Part shown: piece by piece, positions 62,084 through 64,000 of the stretch
Position numbering within the stretch: position 1 is the stretch's first letter
Layout of the letters: each line of letters begins with the position of its first letter
From: Streptomyces sp. SCL15-4
GTDB taxonomy: Bacteria > Actinomycetota > Actinomycetes > Streptomycetales > Streptomycetaceae
Length of the DNA: 64,000 nt
Direction: 5' to 3'
Assembly: GCF_033366695.1 (NCBI RefSeq)
Contig: NZ_JAOBTQ010000001.1
Span: forward strand, 4,092,001-4,156,000
The notes under the pieces: generated by a model
The model's database searches: none
The model's input: the letters and a program-made list of their open reading frames with translations, nothing else
What the model was told of the DNA's origin: nothing
Program-made: the position numbers and the translations under genes

Positions 62084-62871
62084 CCGGCCGGTGGGGCCGG
62101 GCTCGTTCCGGCCCCGGCTCCGGCTCCCGTGGTGCCGCCGCCCGCGATGCCGTCGATGTCCACCGGGGTGGAGGTGGCCGACGGCGGCGGGGTGAGGACC
62201 ACCTCCGGCCGGCCGGCGGCCGGGGGCGGCGGGGTCAGGTCGGAGTCGGGCAGTTTCGGCGGGGTGGTCTGCTGGAACAGGGTCTGGTCGAAGTCGACCA
62301 GACCCGTCTTCTCCATCACGCTGATGTGGTCCAGCACGGTGTCGTTGGCCTGGTCGGCGAGGGCCCGGACCAGCGAGTTCTTCGTGGTGGAGCGGATCTT
62401 CGCGACCGTGTTGAAGATGGAGCCGTGGGTCATCCGCAGGATGTTGGCGAAGTCGGTGTCGAACTGCCTGCCGCTCTCGCCGTTCAACTGGCGGACGAAG
62501 CCCTGCTGTTGAGGGCTGGCCTCGTCGGGCAGCGTGATGTTCAGCATCGGGGCGATCTTCCGGCAGGTGGTGTCGAGCGCCGCGTGCCCGTCGACCAGGT
62601 GCCGGCTCGCCGTGACCACCGCCTTGGAGCCGCCCTTGCGCAGCCCGATCCGCCCGACCGGGTACTCCCACAGCCCGGCCGCCCGGACCTTCACCACGAA
62701 GTCCCGGTCCTGCTCGGTCAGCGGCCCCCACTGCGTGCTCGCGATGACCCGGTCCTGCGCACTGGAGACCTTGCTCAGGCCGAGCATGCCCGGATAGGCG
62801 AGCGCGGCGAGGGTCAGGGCCATCGCACCGCCCACGAACAGCGTTCCCGTCGCGTTCCGCGAAAAGCGCAC
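62080..62871 (-). CDS. DUF4142 exported protein
   Basis: 263 residues from GTG 62871 (GGAGG upstream). A signal or anchor helix (TLFVGGAMALTLAALAYPGM) is followed by the ferritin-like four-helix DUF4142 domain (TEQDRDFVVKVRAAGLWEYP, DGHAALDTTCRKIAPMLNIT, GRQFDTDFANILRMTHGSIF) and a Pro/Thr/Gly-rich tail with low complexity. Domain members are secreted or periplasmic with unknown role, perhaps stress-related. A shared intergenic region with the divergent oxygenase gene holds tandem repeats. Confidence 0.85.
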   Translation of the reverse strand: MRFSRNATGTLFVGGAMALTLAALAYPGMLGLSKVSSAQDRVIASTQWGPLTEQDRDFVVKVRAAGLWEYPVGRIGLRKGGSKAVVTASRHLVDGHAALDTTCRKIAPMLNITLPDEASPQQQGFVRQLNGESGRQFDTDFANILRMTHGSIFNTVAKIRSTTKNSLVRALADQANDTVLDHISVMEKTGLVDFDQTLFQQTTPPKLPDSDLTPPPPAAGRPEVVLTPPPSATSTPVDIDGIAGGGTTGAGAGAGTSPAPPAG

Positions 62872-63005
62872 CGTGCCTCCTGCCGAGGGTCTTTCCGTCC
62901 ACGTCCGGACGCACGGGGGTGCGCGGGTCCGGTACGCACAAGCAGTACGGACGCGCGGCCCGTCGCTCTCAGCGGTGACGGGTAAAGATTGCTCCGGGCG
63001 CCGTT

Positions 63006-63081
63006 GGCCGAAGATTGACCACCGCGCGGCCGAAGGTTGACCTCCGCCCGGGAGAAACCGGACCAGGGGCGCGCCTAGATT
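63006..63081 (+). promoter_or_regulatory. Tandem repeats and leaderless-type promoter of the oxygenase gene
   Basis: Two 20-bp direct repeats, 63006-63025 and 63028-63047, differ at two bases and are 22 bp apart; each contains TTGACC. TAGATT at 63076-63081 is a -10 box only six bases before the ATG at 63088, so the mRNA is probably leaderless. The repeats would lie at about -40 to -80, suited to an activator. Confidence 0.55.
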
Positions 63082-63087
63082 CACCGC

Positions 63088-63774
63088 ATGCCCGCACCGC
63101 CCTCCCCCCGCACCCCCGCCGCGCTGCCCGTCCTGCCCTACCGCAAGCCCACCGAGGGCCGCGACTACTGGGTGCTGGACGACGTCCTGCCCGACGTCGA
63201 CGCCGTACGGCAGCGGTGCCTGGCCAAGGACGACTGGGTCCGCGGCCACCCGTACACCTCCGAGACCTGGCCGGGACTGCGCGCGGTGCCGGGCCTCGAA
63301 CCGGATGAACTGGCCCGGGTGGAACGGCTGGTGAAGCGGGCGACCGGGGCGAAGGAGCTGTGGGTGCGGCGGGCGCCCGGCGGCGGCACCCTCGATCACA
63401 ACTGCGTCCAGGTGGTCGGCGAGGGCGAGGGCGAGCCCCGCCCGCACACCGACTCCCGCGCGCTGTGCCGGTACGCGGCCGTGCTCTATCTCGGCCCCGA
63501 CGCCCCCGAGGAGTGCGGAACCGCCTTCTACCGCCAGTCACTGCCCGGCGGCCGGCTCGGCGGCAACATCGTCCGGGCCCCGCACACCAACCTCGTCGAG
63601 GCGCTCGGCACCCGCTACGTCCCGGCGGACCACTTCGAGGAGGACGTCCGCGTCCCCCACCGCTACAACCGCCTGCTGCTCTACCACGCCAACCTGGTCC
63701 ACAGCGCGATCGCCTACACGGGCCGCACCCTGCCGGACAAACGCATGACCGTGGTCTTCTTCTGGATGGCCTGA
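63088..63774 (+). CDS. DUF6445-like putative 2-oxoglutarate/Fe(II) oxygenase
   Basis: 228 residues. A jelly-roll oxygenase pattern is visible: PHTDS in GEPRPHTDSRALCRYAAVLY gives the H-x-D pair, and LLLYHANLVHSAIAY with a following RMTVVFFW gives the distal His and an Arg for the co-substrate. Conserved FYRQSLPGG precedes. Such proteins hydroxylate small molecules or peptides; the substrate is unknown. Divergent from the DUF4142 gene. Confidence 0.75.
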   Translation: MPAPPSPRTPAALPVLPYRKPTEGRDYWVLDDVLPDVDAVRQRCLAKDDWVRGHPYTSETWPGLRAVPGLEPDELARVERLVKRATGAKELWVRRAPGGGTLDHNCVQVVGEGEGEPRPHTDSRALCRYAAVLYLGPDAPEECGTAFYRQSLPGGRLGGNIVRAPHTNLVEALGTRYVPADHFEEDVRVPHRYNRLLLYHANLVHSAIAYTGRTLPDKRMTVVFFWMA

Positions 63775-63833
63775 GCGACGCGTCCCTCCGCGCGTCCGAA
63801 AGCCGCCCCTGCCCACCGGAACCCGTATGCCTG

Positions 63834-63856
63834 TTGTCAGTGGCATGACCTACGCT
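63834..63856 (+). promoter_or_regulatory. RecA-NDp-type (PafBC) DNA-damage promoter
   Basis: TTGTCAGTG (63834-63842), eight bases, TACGCT (63851-63856) matches the actinobacterial LexA-independent damage promoter consensus TTGTCRGTG-N8-TANNNT exactly. It points at the gene starting at 63964, about 100 bases downstream of the expected start site. Confidence 0.7.
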
Positions 63857-63963
63857 TCGCACACGCCACGCGCGGCCCACGGCTCACGCACGGAGGGCCC
63901 GCAGACAGTCGTGTCCGCGCGGGCACCCTTGTCTTTCATTCGTCTCGGGGGGTTCGAATCAGC

Positions 63964-64000
63964 GTGCGCAAGCGCTCTCTCACGGCCGCCACCGCCCTGG
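63964..64000 (+). CDS. Start of a predicted secreted protein (truncated by window end)
   Basis: GTG 63964 begins MRKRSLTAATAL, a typical Streptomyces signal-peptide start with an Arg/Lys n-region and the beginning of a hydrophobic core. A GGGGGG run ends 12 bases upstream. Only 12 codons are inside the window, so the product is unknown. The damage-type promoter upstream suggests induction by DNA damage. Confidence 0.55.
   Translation, partial: MRKRSLTAATAL

Noticed and set aside
1..64000. Horizontal transfer of the CIS locus as a mobile island
   Set aside because: No integrase, tRNA boundary, direct-repeat att sites or shift in base composition was seen; the locus looks like stable chromosome.

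Overview
The window looks like a chromosomal segment from a Streptomyces. GC is very high, codons end almost always in G or C, the leucine codon TTA appears only in a few regulatory genes, and the gene content is typical of the genus: a single-sheath contractile injection system, an HrdB-like group 2 sigma factor, a SARP regulator and many GTG starts in GTGA/ATGA overlaps. No tRNA, rRNA, CRISPR array, transposase or prophage integrase was seen.

Layout. 1-5.2 kb: a divergent pair of large signalling ATPases, a SARP-BTAD/NB-ARC regulator (cut by the window edge) and an NB-ARC/TPR STAND protein. Both carry TTA codons and both are broken by small indels. 5.2-7.1 kb: a hypothetical protein and a GT-B-like protein. 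7.2-30.3 kb: a contractile injection system (CIS) locus, nearly all on the minus strand. From upstream to downstream it encodes a LuxR-type regulator, a secreted beta-propeller protein, a DUF4255 cap protein, an AAA+ ATPase, sheath, inner tube, a zinc-ribbon assembly protein, a DUF6760 peptide, a giant Pro/Ala-rich repeat protein at the tape-measure position, a second tube protein, a LysM baseplate hub, a VgrG-like spike, PAAR tip, gp25 wedge, baseplate J, tail protein I and a zinc-ribbon membrane protein resembling CisA. A membrane protein with Ig-like domains diverges from the regulator. 30.7-36.1 kb: cold-shock protein, DEAD-box helicase, small hypothetical and membrane proteins, and a SufR-like regulator. 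36.2-43.6 kb: a MerR/aldo-keto reductase pair with a textbook MerR promoter, a sigma factor, an MFS/LysR pair, and an orphan cytochrome oxidase subunit I. 43.8-49.9 kb: a three-gene operon ending in a 1714-residue caspase/Hsp90-like ATPase fusion, the best candidate for a poorly described biological-conflict system. 50-55.2 kb: a membrane protein, a glyceroporin, an XRE-TPR regulator beside a small secreted-peptide gene, and a lipoprotein. 55.3-64 kb: nucleoside hydrolase, PrpB-like lyase with an SBF transporter, a cobalamin-riboswitch-controlled Ni/Co transporter next to an ArsR regulator, a GH13 glucosidase, a DUF4142 protein, a DUF6445 oxygenase, and the start of a secreted protein behind a DNA-damage (RecA-NDp type) promoter.

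How it fits together. Streptomyces CIS particles are known to act inside the producing cell and to promote its death, and caspase-like and STAND proteins are recurrent parts of suicide or immunity systems in multicellular bacteria. This segment therefore places several candidate cell-fate modules within 50 kb. A caution: many genes (SARP, STAND, the CisA-like protein, the repeat protein, the 50 kb membrane protein) change frame, mostly by apparent loss of one base and often in G/C runs. I read most of these as sequence errors rather than real pseudogenes, and the coordinates given for those genes span the reconstructed reading frames.
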